This document shows, one piece after another, positions 50,064 through 59,986 of a stretch of DNA of 64,000 nucleotides. Position numbers and translations under genes: made by a program. Under the pieces are notes generated by a model. That model was given only the letters and a program-made list of their open reading frames with translations, did not search any database and was not told the origin of the DNA. Source of the stretch: Dictyoglomus thermophilum H-6-12 (GTDB lineage: Bacteria > Dictyoglomota > Dictyoglomia > Dictyoglomales > Dictyoglomaceae); assembly GCF_000020965.1 (NCBI RefSeq), contig NC_011297.1, forward strand, positions 1,068,387 to 1,132,386, written 5' to 3'. Position 1 is the first letter of the stretch, and every line of letters starts with the position of its first letter.

Positions 50064-50715
50064 CAACATTGGAAAAATACTTATCTTTGTAAATGGAGAA
50101 AGTCAAATAACTGATTTTGAGCTTGAGGAAATCCTCCCAGTAGACAAGGTAATATGTGCCAACGGAGGAACTAAGATTGCTCTAAAACTTGGAATATTTC
50201 CCGATATTATTGTAGGAGATTTAGATTCAATCACAGAAGATATTGAGAAAAGACTTACCAAACACAAAGTAGAGTGGAAAATTTATCCTACTGATAAAGA
50301 TGAAACTGATTTAGAACTTGCAGTAAAAGAAGCAGTAAAATTTAAGCCTAATTCAATATACTTTGTAGGGCTTTTAGGAGGGCGTATAGATCATACCCTC
50401 GCAAACATATTTTTTCTTGAACGATTAAAAGATTTAAATATAGAACCATACGTTGTTGATAGGAAATTAAGAATTTATATTATGAAGGGAGAAGAGGAAA
50501 AAGTTATTTGGGGGAATAAGGGAGACACTCTCTCCCTTATTCCTCTATCAGATGTGGTAGAGGGAATCTATTTAGAAGGCTTAAAATATGGTCTTAATTA
50601 CGAACCTCTTTATAGAAATCTTACTCGTGGCATAAGTAATATGTTTATTAGTTACCAAGCTAAAATTAGTATACAAAAAGGAACCTTATTAGTAATACAT
50701 CTATACCAAACCTAA
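50056..50715 (+). CDS. thiN: Thiamine pyrophosphokinase
   Basis: 219 residues. Family motifs CANGGTKIALKLGIFPD, VGDLDSI and DKDETDLELAVKEA, and GGRIDHTLANI. Converts thiamine directly to TPP, completing uptake and activation under one riboswitch. Overlaps thiT by 8 bases. Confidence 0.95.
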   Translation: MNNNIGKILIFVNGESQITDFELEEILPVDKVICANGGTKIALKLGIFPDIIVGDLDSITEDIEKRLTKHKVEWKIYPTDKDETDLELAVKEAVKFKPNSIYFVGLLGGRIDHTLANIFFLERLKDLNIEPYVVDRKLRIYIMKGEEEKVIWGNKGDTLSLIPLSDVVEGIYLEGLKYGLNYEPLYRNLTRGISNMFISYQAKISIQKGTLLVIHLYQT

Positions 50716-50790
50716 TTTTTGTGTTAAAATTAAGAATTGTTGAGTTTACTTTTTATTTTTTAAATAATCTTAAACAAAAAGGTAAAAATT

Positions 50791-53217
50791 ATGGCTGAAA
50801 AAAACAAGATTATCTTAGTTGGTTTAGAGAGAGAGATGGAGAGTTCCTACCTAGATTACGCCATGAGCGTAATTGTGGGTAGGGCTTTGCCCGATGCAAG
50901 GGACGGTTTAAAACCTGTACAAAGAAGAATCATATACTCAATGTATGAGTCAGGAATACTTCATAACAGACCCTATAGAAAAAGTGCTCACGTTGTAGGT
51001 AATGTATTAGGAAGATATCATCCTCATGGAGACGCAGCAGTTTACGAAGCTCTAGTAAGAATGGCCCAGGATTTCTCCTTTAGATATCCCCTTATAGACG
51101 GTCATGGTAACTTTGGTTCCATAGATGGAGACGAACCTGCAGCAATGAGGTATACTGAAGTAAGGCTATCTCCAATAGCCTCTGAACTAATAGCAGATAT
51201 AGAAAAAGATGTAGTTGATTTTATACCCAACTATGACAACTCTTTAAAAGAGCCTGTAGTACTTCCCACCAAAATACCTCAACTTTTAATGAATGGATCT
51301 TCGGGAATTGCCGTAGGAATGGCAACAAATATCCCGCCACACAATTTAGGGGAATTGATAGATGCTCTTTTATATCTCATAGAAAAACCTGAGGCAGAAA
51401 TAGAAGAACTTCTTAACTTCATAAAAGGGCCTGATTTCCCTACTGGTGGAACAATAATTGGTACTAAAGGAATCAGGGAAAGTTATTTAACAGGTAAAGG
51501 AAAATTAATAGTAAGAGGAAAAATAGCAATTGAGGAAACCAAAAAGGGTGATAAAAATATAATAATCAAAGAAATACCATATATGGTAAACAAATCAAAC
51601 CTGCTTACTCAGATAGCAGAATTAGTCCAAGAAAGGAAGATAACTGGAATAAAAGATCTAAGAGACGAATCTGACAGACATGGAATAAGAGTTGTTATTG
51701 AACTCAAGAAGGACGTTGATCCCCAAATTGTTATAAATCAGCTATACAAACATACCCAACTTCAAACAACTTTTGGAGTTATAATGCTTGCCATATTAGA
51801 TGGACAACCAAAAGTATTCAACTTAAAAGAACTACTCAATATATTCCTTGAGCATAGGAAAAATGTAGTTACAAGAAGAACTAAGTATGACTTAGAAAAA
51901 GCAAGAGCAAGAGCTCATATATTAGAAGGTCTACTCATAGCTCTTGACCACCTTGATGAAGTAATTGCCATTATTAGGCAGTCAGAAAATGCAGAAAAAG
52001 CAAGAGAAAAATTAATGCTTAAATTTAAGTTAACCCAAATTCAAGCTCAAGCAATATTAGATATGAGATTGCATCAACTCACAAGACTTGAGAAAGAAAA
52101 ACTATTAGAAGAGATGAACCAAATAAAAGAAAATATTGCACAACTTGAAAAGATATTAAAAGATGAAAAGGAACTTTGGCGTGTTATTTCTGAAGAGCTA
52201 AAAGAGATAAAAAGAAAATATGCAGATGAAAGAAAAACTCTAATTGAGGAAGAAGAAAAAAGTGATATTACTATTGAAGATATACTTCCTGACAATCCCG
52301 AGGTAGTATGTATAACTCAAGATAGTTATATAAAGAGACTTCCTTTATCTACATATCAGTTGCAAAGAAGAGGAGGAAAAGGCTTAAACACTCTTGCCAA
52401 TAATAATGATGATGTAATAACTTCCTTTGTAGTAACATCTACAAGAAGTACGCTTTTCCTATTTAGCAACAAAGGTAAAGTCTACGCTCTAAAGACTTAC
52501 GAATTAGATGAAACCTCAAGACAAAGTAAAGGTGTACCTATAAAAGAATATCTAAATATAGATAACGATGAAAAGATAACAGAAATTATATCTGTTAATG
52601 AATTTCCTAAGAATCTTTATTTCTTCTTTGTAACCTCCAAAGGAATTGTCAAAAAGACTAGTATAGAAGAATTTGAAAATGTAAGAAAATCAGGAATATA
52701 TGCTATAAAGCTTGGAGAAGAAGATTACTTAGTAAATGTATTTCTTACCTCAGGAAATGATGAGATAATGATATTCACTAAAAAAGGTAATGCCATAAGA
52801 TTCCACGAAAAAGATGTAAGAGAGATGGGTAGAATAGCTCAAGGAGTTATAGGTATAAAACTAAGAAAAGATGACTCTGTAATAGGAGGGGTAATATTCA
52901 AAGAGTCTAAACAAATAGTACTCGTAACCACATATGGAATTGGAAAAAGAGTTAACCCTAATGAGTTTTCAGTACAAAAAAGAGGTGGTATGGGAGTAAG
53001 AGCAATAAAAATAACCCCTAAAACAGGAGATCTTGTAGGAGTTAAAAATGTGTCAGAAAATGATGAAATACTAATAAGTACAAAAAGGGGTCAAATCATA
53101 AGAATTCCTGTTAATAATATTCCTATACTCTCAAGAAATTCTCAAGGAGTAAAACTAGTTAAGCTAAACGAAGATGATTATGTAGTTAGTATAGATTTAG
53201 TGGAGAATGAAGCATGA
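50791..53217 (+). CDS. gyrA: DNA gyrase subunit A
   Basis: 808 residues. Active-site Y121 in [32 protein letters not shown], and a GyrA-box QRRGGKG near residue 525. That box, together with the six-bladed C-terminal domain, marks gyrase and not topoisomerase IV. Introduces negative supercoils with GyrB, which is not in this window. Overlaps archease by 4 bases. Confidence 0.96.
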   Translation: MAEKNKIILVGLEREMESSYLDYAMSVIVGRALPDARDGLKPVQRRIIYSMYESGILHNRPYRKSAHVVGNVLGRYHPHGDAAVYEALVRMAQDFSFRYPLIDGHGNFGSIDGDEPAAMRYTEVRLSPIASELIADIEKDVVDFIPNYDNSLKEPVVLPTKIPQLLMNGSSGIAVGMATNIPPHNLGELIDALLYLIEKPEAEIEELLNFIKGPDFPTGGTIIGTKGIRESYLTGKGKLIVRGKIAIEETKKGDKNIIIKEIPYMVNKSNLLTQIAELVQERKITGIKDLRDESDRHGIRVVIELKKDVDPQIVINQLYKHTQLQTTFGVIMLAILDGQPKVFNLKELLNIFLEHRKNVVTRRTKYDLEKARARAHILEGLLIALDHLDEVIAIIRQSENAEKAREKLMLKFKLTQIQAQAILDMRLHQLTRLEKEKLLEEMNQIKENIAQLEKILKDEKELWRVISEELKEIKRKYADERKTLIEEEEKSDITIEDILPDNPEVVCITQDSYIKRLPLSTYQLQRRGGKGLNTLANNNDDVITSFVVTSTRSTLFLFSNKGKVYALKTYELDETSRQSKGVPIKEYLNIDNDEKITEIISVNEFPKNLYFFFVTSKGIVKKTSIEEFENVRKSGIYAIKLGEEDYLVNVFLTSGNDEIMIFTKKGNAIRFHEKDVREMGRIAQGVIGIKLRKDDSVIGGVIFKESKQIVLVTTYGIGKRVNPNEFSVQKRGGMGVRAIKITPKTGDLVGVKNVSENDEILISTKRGQIIRIPVNNIPILSRNSQGVKLVKLNEDDYVVSIDLVENEA

Positions 53218-53630
53218 AAAACTATGAGCTTTTAGATCATACTGCAGATATAGGGATAATAGTATATGGAGAAACAAAAGAAAAAGCCTTTGAGGCAGCC
53301 GCTGAGGCAATGTTCGACCTTATGTGTCCTTTAGAAAAAATTCAAGAAAAGGAAAGTTTCGATATTGAAGTAGACGGAGAAGATTTGGAATCCCTATTAG
53401 TAACATGGCTAAATGAACTCCTATATGTGTTTGAGGTTCAAAAACTTTTGTTTAAAAGATTTGAAGTAACTCTTATTGGAAACAATCAACTCATAAGTCA
53501 CTGTTATGGGGAAAAATTTGATCCTAAAAAACACGAGATAACAAGAGAAATAAAAGCAGTAACTTATAATCTTCTCAAAATAGAACAAAGAGAAGACAAA
53601 TGGATAATACAGGTGGTATTTGACATATAG
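53214..53630 (+). CDS. Archease
   Basis: 138 residues. Family start [12 protein letters not shown] with the metal-binding aspartate, then [25 protein letters not shown] and a C-terminal D-I ending like the calcium-binding tail. Archease activates the tRNA ligase RtcB. No rtcB is seen nearby. Coupled to gyrA by ATGA. Confidence 0.93.
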   Translation: MKNYELLDHTADIGIIVYGETKEKAFEAAAEAMFDLMCPLEKIQEKESFDIEVDGEDLESLLVTWLNELLYVFEVQKLLFKRFEVTLIGNNQLISHCYGEKFDPKKHEITREIKAVTYNLLKIEQREDKWIIQVVFDI

Positions 53631-53632
53631 CC

Positions 53633-54637
53633 ATGGGAAATTTAATCATAGGTGAATCTCAATCTGGAAAAACTACCTTTTTAAAGGTGCTCTCAAAGGG
53701 GAAAGCCCATTTAAAATTCTCCGATGTTAACGTATGCGCTGTCCCTAAAGAGGACTACAGGTTAATTCAACTTTGGAAAACTTTTAATAGTAAAGCTATT
53801 AATTTTATAAACATAGACTTTGTTGATCTTCCTGGAAATACTAAACTGTCCTCTCTTACTCCACAGCTGTATGAAAGAATTCAAAAATCTGAGATACTCT
53901 TTCATGTTATACCCCTTTTTAAGGGAGATGTGGATATAGAAGAATATATAAATAATGAACAAAGCGAGATGATATTAAGAGACCTTGAGATATGCGAAAG
54001 ATTATTAAAAAATAAAAAACTTAGTATGGCAGAAAAGAGTGTGTTAGAAAAAATACAGAAAAATCTTTTAGAGGAAAAACCTTTAAATAAAGTCGATTTT
54101 AGAGAAGACGAACTAAAGATTATATCTTCTTGGAATTTTATATCTACAAAATCAATCTTCTATGTTGTAAACGTTTCTAATGACCAGTTAGAAGACAGTA
54201 ACTTAATAAAAGAAATAAAAAATAAGCTGGAAGACAAAATATATTTCATATTTCCTGCCCAATTAGAAGAAGAAATTATAGACCTTTCCGAAGAAGAGTC
54301 TAAAGAATATTTGTCTATTTATGGTATTGAAAATTCAGTGAGAAACCAAGTTCTTGATAAGATTTTTGAATATAATAATCTAATTTCCTTCTTTACTGCA
54401 GGAGAAAAGGATGCAAGAGCTTGGAAATTGAAAAAAGGAAGCACTGCTTTAGAGGCTGCTGGAGTTATCCACTCAGATATAGCGAGAGGATTCATAAGAG
54501 CGGAAGTAATAAGATGGGATGAGCTTGTACAGATAGGAGATTGGAAAAAAGCCTACCAAGAAGGAAGAGTAAGAATTGAAAAGAAAGATTATATTGTTCA
54601 AGATGGAGATGTAATCTACATCAGATTCCACGTATAA
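53633..54637 (+). CDS. Reduced YchF-like protein with TGS/DUF933 domain
   Basis: 334 residues. P-loop GESQSGKTT at 7-15 and a DLPGN in place of the usual DxAGL. The switch insertion between them (GLVKGASKGEGLG in YchF) is missing. The NxxE-type specificity motif is replaced by NVSND. The C-terminal 90 residues are the intact YchF C-terminal domain: AWKLKKGSTALEAAGVIHSD, RGFIRAEVIRWD and KDYIVQDGDVIYIRFHV. YchF/OLA1 are ribosome-associated ATPases; nucleotide hydrolysis by this form is doubtful. Confidence 0.85.
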   Translation: MGNLIIGESQSGKTTFLKVLSKGKAHLKFSDVNVCAVPKEDYRLIQLWKTFNSKAINFINIDFVDLPGNTKLSSLTPQLYERIQKSEILFHVIPLFKGDVDIEEYINNEQSEMILRDLEICERLLKNKKLSMAEKSVLEKIQKNLLEEKPLNKVDFREDELKIISSWNFISTKSIFYVVNVSNDQLEDSNLIKEIKNKLEDKIYFIFPAQLEEEIIDLSEEESKEYLSIYGIENSVRNQVLDKIFEYNNLISFFTAGEKDARAWKLKKGSTALEAAGVIHSDIARGFIRAEVIRWDELVQIGDWKKAYQEGRVRIEKKDYIVQDGDVIYIRFHV

Positions 54638-54638
54638 A

Positions 54639-55055
54639 TTATTTAATTTTCTCCTCTTCTTTTAAAAAGTCCGCAAGAGTATATTTAGCCAAAGTTTCTT
54701 TTAAGCTTTTTGTCATTTCTATCCATAAAGGCCTTGTAGGACAACTTGGCATTCTTTTACACTTTACCCCATGAAGGCAGTCCACAAGATTAATTCTACC
54801 CTCAAGAGCCTCTACAACATCAAGTATTCTAATATTTTCAGGAGATATATTTAAATAATATCCTCCTTCTGCCCCTACCTCTGCCCTAACATAATTTTTT
54901 TGAGAAAGAATACGCATAATCCTCTCTAAATATCTTAAGGGTATTTCTTCTGCTTCTGCTATCTTTCTAACACTCACCGGACTATCCTCTTTTTGATTCT
55001 TAGCAATATAGATTAGAGCTCTCAAACCATATCTTGATCTTGTTGACAATTTCAT
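54639..55055 (-). CDS. Rrf2 family regulator, probable Fe-S sensor
   Basis: 138 residues. Winged helix start LSTRSRYGLRALIYIA, then C93, C99 and C105 in VDCLHGVKCKRMPSC, the spacing of the IscR [2Fe-2S] ligands. It likely senses iron-sulfur or redox status. No isc/suf genes are adjacent. Convergent with the YchF-like gene. Confidence 0.9.
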   Translation of the reverse strand: MKLSTRSRYGLRALIYIAKNQKEDSPVSVRKIAEAEEIPLRYLERIMRILSQKNYVRAEVGAEGGYYLNISPENIRILDVVEALEGRINLVDCLHGVKCKRMPSCPTRPLWIEMTKSLKETLAKYTLADFLKEEEKIK

Positions 55056-55079
55056 TTTCTTCTACACCTCTTAATTCAT

Positions 55080-55122
55080 ACTTTTTTAGACTTATTTTAC
55101 ATTTATATACTAAAAAAGTCAA
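55080..55122 (-). promoter_or_regulatory. Rrf2 promoter with 10-bp inverted repeat
   Basis: Minus strand TTGACT-N17-TAAAAT (55122-55094). A perfect inverted repeat ACTTTTTTAG/CTAAAAAAGT (55119-55110 and 55089-55080, centres 30 bp apart) straddles the -10. Likely site of autoregulation by the Rrf2 protein. Confidence 0.6.
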
Positions 55123-55126
55123 ATTA

Positions 55127-56116
55127 TTAAGCTTTTTGTAAAATCTTCTTTAACCAGGCAATAGACTTATTAGCATAGATCTCATGCCCTCCATCAAAAA
55201 ACTCCCAATCCAGATTTTCAGGAACTCCTAAAAACTCATAAACAGCTCTGACTTTTTCACAAGCTTTAATAGTACTTTCTATAGGAAAAATAGGATCTTT
55301 TTTCCCATGCTCAATAAATAAAAATCTTGGAGCAATAAGAGAGGCTATATCATACATCTCTCCATAATTTAAAACTCCCGGAACATAGTTACATTCACAG
55401 TGATGTATAGATAAAATACTATCCTTAAAAGTATTCAAATATCCACTGATTACTGTAGCCTTTATTCTATCATCTATAGCTGACGCAAATAATGCTGTTG
55501 TTCCTCCACCAGAAATCCCATAAATCCCGATAGCTTCTTTTTTTATCTCAAAATTTTCTAGAAAAAGATCTATAGTCCTTATGACATCCCAAACCCTTAA
55601 CCCTATTAAAGTCTTACCTTGCATCAAAGCCCAAAAAGCATAACTTCTACAAGAGCTTTTATCTTCCCTTTCCTCTATATCTTTCTTCTCCCTTCTTTCT
55701 CCAAATCCAAGCTGTTCTATAACAAAGGTCAAAAAACCATTTTGAGCAAGGATGAGTCCAAAATTTTTCATATAAGAAGAGGAAGATCCAAAAACTGCAT
55801 CCTTTGCTCCAATTCCATGCCCAGGTACAGCTATAACAAAAGGAGCAGGAAAGTCTACATTGGGAGTTAGCAAATAACCTATTACTTCTATATCTTCTGA
55901 GGAGTTAAACTTTATTTTCTCAATGGAAATATCCTTAAAGCTTTTCTTTTCAAGAATTTTTAAATCAAAATCAGACTTCTCAGGAAAATCCCCTAAAATG
56001 TTAATCAAGTCCCTTCTAAAATTTACTCTCCAATCCTCCCATTCCTCAAAAGTCCTCGCTTTGAACTCATATTTTCTTTCCTTCTCATAGAGTTTCAAGA
56101 AATATTTGAAATCCAT
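55127..56116 (-). CDS. Alpha/beta hydrolase, acetyl-xylan-esterase-like
   Basis: 329 residues. Nucleophile S202 in YGISGGG, acid D274 in HGKKDP, H311 in DGGHE, oxyanion region PGHGIGAKD. Resembles the AXE1/Abhydrolase_7 group that deacetylates sugars, fitting a plant-biomass thermophile, but the substrate is unproven. No signal peptide, so intracellular. Divergent from endonuclease Q. Confidence 0.82.
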   Translation of the reverse strand: MDFKYFLKLYEKERKYEFKARTFEEWEDWRVNFRRDLINILGDFPEKSDFDLKILEKKSFKDISIEKIKFNSSEDIEVIGYLLTPNVDFPAPFVIAVPGHGIGAKDAVFGSSSSYMKNFGLILAQNGFLTFVIEQLGFGERREKKDIEEREDKSSCRSYAFWALMQGKTLIGLRVWDVIRTIDLFLENFEIKKEAIGIYGISGGGTTALFASAIDDRIKATVISGYLNTFKDSILSIHHCECNYVPGVLNYGEMYDIASLIAPRFLFIEHGKKDPIFPIESTIKACEKVRAVYEFLGVPENLDWEFFDGGHEIYANKSIAWLKKILQKA

Positions 56117-56200
56117 AAAAGCCCTCCTGAGAAAATATTAACAACTTAGATGATTTATTATAAACTAATTAGAACTAAACTTACATCAGAGGTGTGGAAA

Positions 56201-57418
56201 TTGAGATTCATAGCAGATTTTCATATACATTCAAGATATAGTAGGGCCACAAGTAAAGATATGAACTTAGAAGGGCTTTCAAAATGGGCAAAGATAAAAG
56301 GTATTTCCCTTCTTGGAACTGGAGATTTTACTCATCCCTTATGGTTTCAAGAATTAAAAGAAAATCTAAAAGAAGAAAATTATGGAATTTACTCTTATAA
56401 CCATACCTACTTTATATTAACTTCTGAAATAAGTTTTATATATTCTCAAAACAAAAAGCTAAGGAGAATTCACTTAATAATCTTTGCTCCAAGCTTAGAG
56501 ATTGCATTTAAAATTAATAAGATCTTAGGCAAATTTTCTGATCTTTCTGTGGACGGAAGACCTACTATCGGAAAATCAATGTTAGAAGTTTTACCACTAC
56601 TTTGGGAGATCTCTGAGGATATTCATATCATTCCAGCCCATGCCTGGACTCCTTGGTTCTCTCTCTTTGGTTCTAATTCAGGATTTGACTCTATTGAAGA
56701 GGCTTTTGGAGAATATACTGATAAAATCTTTGCCATTGAAACAGGCTTAAGTAGTGACCCTCCTATGAATTGGAGATTAAGCTCCCTTGATAAGATATCT
56801 CTTATTTCGAATTCTGACGCTCATTCACCAAGCAAAATTGGGCGAGAGGCAAATATGTTTGACTGTAACATGAATTATAAAGAGATCTTTGATGCCATAA
56901 AAAGCCAAGATAAAAACAGGTTTTTGTTCACTATTGAGTTTTTTCCTGAAGAAGGTAAATACCATTATGATGGACATAGGAACTGTAATATATCCTTACA
57001 TCCAAAAGAAAGTATAAAACTAAAAAACATATGTCCAGTATGCAAGAAAACTCTCACCATAGGAGTACTACATAGAATAGAGATTCTTGCAGACAGAGAG
57101 GAAGGATTTACACCTCCCAATAGAATTCCTTATGTTAACTTAGTCCCCTTGGAAGAAATCATAGCTCAAGCTATAAATAAAGATCCATCTTCCCCATATG
57201 TTCAGAAGGAATACATGAGATTAATAGAAAATCTTGGCGATGAATTGAGTATCCTTCTTTATAGAGATATTTCAGATATTGCTAAAGTATCAGAAAGGGT
57301 AGCTATGGGTATAAAACTCATGAGAGATAAAAAAATCTCTATAAAACCAGGATATGATGGAGTATATGGAAAAATAGAAATATTTAATAATGAGGAAAGA
57401 CAAATTTCCCTCTTCTAA
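56201..57418 (+). CDS. Endonuclease Q-like PHP-domain nuclease
   Basis: 405 residues from TTG, six bases after GAGGTG; the family begins just here with RFIADFHIHSRYSRATSK, while the longer frame lacks a ribosome site. PHP metal ligands in FHIHSRYS, GTGDFTHP and NSDAHSP; zinc-type cysteines in CNISLHPK...CPVCKK. EndoQ cuts DNA 5' to deaminated bases (U, hypoxanthine, AP); it occurs in Thermococcales and some bacteria. Useful for hot cells where cytosine deaminates quickly. Confidence 0.88.
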   Translation: MRFIADFHIHSRYSRATSKDMNLEGLSKWAKIKGISLLGTGDFTHPLWFQELKENLKEENYGIYSYNHTYFILTSEISFIYSQNKKLRRIHLIIFAPSLEIAFKINKILGKFSDLSVDGRPTIGKSMLEVLPLLWEISEDIHIIPAHAWTPWFSLFGSNSGFDSIEEAFGEYTDKIFAIETGLSSDPPMNWRLSSLDKISLISNSDAHSPSKIGREANMFDCNMNYKEIFDAIKSQDKNRFLFTIEFFPEEGKYHYDGHRNCNISLHPKESIKLKNICPVCKKTLTIGVLHRIEILADREEGFTPPNRIPYVNLVPLEEIIAQAINKDPSSPYVQKEYMRLIENLGDELSILLYRDISDIAKVSERVAMGIKLMRDKKISIKPGYDGVYGKIEIFNNEERQISLF

Positions 57419-57420
57419 AA

Positions 57421-58203
57421 CTAAATCCTAAAAAGATCAAGAATCTTATCTTTAAGAGTAGTACCAGGAACAAGATTTTTAAATTCTTCTATTGCTTTAT
57501 CAAAACCTATATCATACCCTTTCTTTTGGCTCTCAAGCCACTTATGATCTGATATATAAACATATAAGTCCGCTTCTGTTCTTCCTGGGAAAGCTTCAAG
57601 GAGTTTTTCTTTTCTAATCTTTTCCACAATTGGTAGATATATATTTTTATACCAATCTCTTGCAGCCTCTTTAATACCAACTTCCTCTCCCCTCTTCTCA
57701 CTCATATAATACTTATGTTCTAAAATTTGATTAAGAAGCTTTCTGTACTGCCCTATCTCTGTAAGAACTATACCTTTTAAACCTGTTATTAATTCAAAGT
57801 CTGATCTCTCACGATACAATATATTCTCCATGTTGGTCTCTGCAGGAATATATTCTATTACATGAGCATCTATCTCTTTTTGCCCTAACTTTTTCGCCAC
57901 AGCCACCCTGTGGTTTCCATCAACCACATAATACTCATCTTTTATTTTGTAAACCTCAATTGGAGGAAGAATTTTTCCTCTTAATATAGCATTTTCAAGC
58001 TCTTGCAATCTACTTTTTGAACTTCCCTTTAATGGCCTGAACTCCTCGTCAAAATCTCTATATCTTCCCACACTTCCCACAATTTTATCAACCTCAATGG
58101 TTTGATAACCAAGATCTCTCCAACCTATGAAATTTTCCTCTTTTAACTTTTCATCAAAACTTTTTAAATGTCTTTTTCTAAATATTCCTCTAAAAAATCT
58201 CAT
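57421..58203 (-). CDS. ParB/Srx-fold protein, DUF4032-like
   Basis: 260 residues. ParB-like domain about 40-120, with GKILPPIEVYKI and the VVDGNHRVAVAKKLG motif (phosphate-binding GxHR). The C-terminal helical half (FPGRTEADLYVYISDHKW) is the DUF4032-like signature. Function unknown; not a chromosome-segregation ParB. Overlaps the phosphoesterase gene by 4 bases. Confidence 0.75.
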   Translation of the reverse strand: MRFFRGIFRKRHLKSFDEKLKEENFIGWRDLGYQTIEVDKIVGSVGRYRDFDEEFRPLKGSSKSRLQELENAILRGKILPPIEVYKIKDEYYVVDGNHRVAVAKKLGQKEIDAHVIEYIPAETNMENILYRERSDFELITGLKGIVLTEIGQYRKLLNQILEHKYYMSEKRGEEVGIKEAARDWYKNIYLPIVEKIRKEKLLEAFPGRTEADLYVYISDHKWLESQKKGYDIGFDKAIEEFKNLVPGTTLKDKILDLFRI

Positions 58204-58790
58204 TCTTCAAGCTCCAATAATATTATTCCAGAGCAATTTATAACCTTAGTTTTTCCAACTTCGGTGATTCTTTTGGAATTATAAACGTAATTCATATGAG
58301 TATGACCGTGCAAAAAATATTTTGGTTGGTATTTCATAATTAATTGAAGAAAAGCCTTAAAACCTCTGTGTGCAAAATCTCCTGTTTCATGAATTCCAGC
58401 AGGGGGAGAATGAGCAACTACGATATCTACGCCTTTCCTCAGTTTAAAATAAAGCCTTCTTATCCTTTTCTCCATCTCCTTTTCTGTAAATTGAAATCTA
58501 CCCTCACTATACCTAATAGAACCTCCAAGCCCTAAAATTCTCTTACCTTTAAATTCAACTAATCTCCCATCAATATTTTCACAACCCTCAGGAGCACGTT
58601 TTAAGTAAATCTCATCGTGATTTCCATGGACATAAAAAACAGGGACATTAAGCATAGTAGCAATATAGGTCAAGAGCTCGGGCATAACATCCCCGCAAGA
58701 TATTACCCCCTCCACCCCTCTATATGGGCTTATATCAAATCTTTCGTAAAAATTAGGAGATTCTATATCTGCAAGGGCTAAAATCTTCAA
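58200..58790 (-). CDS. Calcineurin-like metallophosphoesterase
   Basis: 196 residues. Metal motifs LALADIES, GVISCGDVMPE, YVHGNHDEI, VAHSPPAG and FLHGHTHMN. D-x-GD-x-GNHD/E-H-GHTH order is complete. Substrate unknown. Between the isomerase and ParB-fold genes with 4-base overlaps at both ends. Confidence 0.9.
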   Translation of the reverse strand: MKILALADIESPNFYERFDISPYRGVEGVISCGDVMPELLTYIATMLNVPVFYVHGNHDEIYLKRAPEGCENIDGRLVEFKGKRILGLGGSIRYSEGRFQFTEKEMEKRIRRLYFKLRKGVDIVVAHSPPAGIHETGDFAHRGFKAFLQLIMKYQPKYFLHGHTHMNYVYNSKRITEVGKTKVINCSGIILLELEE

Positions 58791-59857
58791 CTCAAAGCTT
58801 GACCAATTCTTAACTTTAATTCGTTTATATAACCTATAGAGAAAGGATCTTTATCAGCAAGATATGCAAGATAAACGGTAGCAAAATCTCCAAGATAAGT
58901 AAGAGAGAAAAATTGAGTTAATGGATTATTCCCTTCTGCTTGCCAAAGAAAGATGGGAACACCTCTTGCTGAGATCTTCTCCTGCATAAATTCAACCCTT
59001 ATCTTCATTTCTCCTTCAAGGGATGTGTAAAGAAAGATTAAAGTTAATGGTTTTATCACATCATCTACAGCTTCCCAGGCCATAATCTCATTATGGTTTA
59101 GTTCAGGGAAGAAGTGATAAAAGGCAGGATATTTAGAATTCTCATTTATTTGACATTTCCATCTGTAGGCAGCAACCTTCCATTTTTCCTCAACAGCATA
59201 AATGACAGGAATGTGTTTGAACATCATTTTAGCAACTTTTTTAGCCACATTCTGTTCTGTAGGAACTTCAATTTTAAATTCTTCTCTCTTTTTCTTCAAA
59301 TATGAAACTGTTTCTTCTATATCCTTTCTCTTAGGAGAAATAAGACCTAATCTCTCAAGGATTGCAAAAGAGGGAATAGTTACATATCCAATAGCTGCCC
59401 TTGGAGCCATACCTCCAGGTATTTCCACTAAAGTAAGATTCTTTTCTTTTGCAAACTCTTTTAATACCCCACCACTAGTTACGGCAACAACTGATGCACC
59501 TCTACTATAAGAAAGCTTTGCTGAATTTACAGTCTCTACTGTATGTCCCGAGTAACTAACAGCAAAAACCAATGTTCTCTCATCAACCCAATTAGGTAAA
59601 TCATAGTCTCTATTTACAAAAACAGGAAATTTTGCCTCTTTAAAGAGTACGCTTTGTAAAACATCTCCCCCTATTGCAGATCCACCCATTCCAAGTACAA
59701 GAACTTTGTCAATTTTGTCAGATATATTCTTAATTTCTGCCTTGTAAGCAACTTCAGCTGCCTTCTCAATTTGTTCAGGTAAATTATAAACAGCAGAGTA
59801 CATATCTTTTGGATCTAATTTCTTAACTTCCTCAATCTGATCTAATTTTTCTACCAT
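58787..59857 (-). CDS. Bifunctional phosphoglucose/phosphomannose isomerase
   Basis: 356 residues with two SIS domains: VLGMGGSAIGGDVLQ, AVSYSGHTVETVNSA and VAVTSGGVLKEFA; C-terminal HNEIMAWEAV with the catalytic Glu/His. The family (TIGR02128) replaces classical PGI in several archaea and some bacteria and interconverts F6P with G6P and M6P. First gene of a three-gene operon. Confidence 0.93.
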   Translation of the reverse strand: MVEKLDQIEEVKKLDPKDMYSAVYNLPEQIEKAAEVAYKAEIKNISDKIDKVLVLGMGGSAIGGDVLQSVLFKEAKFPVFVNRDYDLPNWVDERTLVFAVSYSGHTVETVNSAKLSYSRGASVVAVTSGGVLKEFAKEKNLTLVEIPGGMAPRAAIGYVTIPSFAILERLGLISPKRKDIEETVSYLKKKREEFKIEVPTEQNVAKKVAKMMFKHIPVIYAVEEKWKVAAYRWKCQINENSKYPAFYHFFPELNHNEIMAWEAVDDVIKPLTLIFLYTSLEGEMKIRVEFMQEKISARGVPIFLWQAEGNNPLTQFFSLTYLGDFATVYLAYLADKDPFSIGYINELKLRIGQALS

Positions 59858-59894
59858 CTCTGATCCTCCCTAAAAGTATTTTATTTATCAAGAT

Positions 59895-59923
59895 ATTTTA
59901 TCTTATAATTAAAGCATTGACAA
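59895..59923 (-). promoter_or_regulatory. Promoter of the pgi/pmi operon
   Basis: Minus strand TTGTCA-N17-TAAAAT. Its -35 shares five bases with the -35 of the opposing osmC promoter, so both cannot be bound fully at once. Confidence 0.6.
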
Positions 59924-59944
59924 TAATTTACTAGCTTGTATACT
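59917..59944 (+). promoter_or_regulatory. osmC promoter
   Basis: TTGACA-N16-TATACT, predicted start near 59951, leaving about 36 nt before the ATG. Confidence 0.7.
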
Positions 59945-59955
59945 TTTAAAAGTAT
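59940..59955. promoter_or_regulatory. Palindromic operator candidate
   Basis: Perfect palindrome ATACTTTTAAAAGTAT covers the osmC -10 and start site. A third copy of the half-site AAAAGTAT lies at 59872-59879, just before the pgi/pmi ribosome site. A regulator binding here could control both directions. Confidence 0.45.
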
Positions 59956-59986
59956 TATAAAAATAAAATTTCAAGGAGGGATAAAA

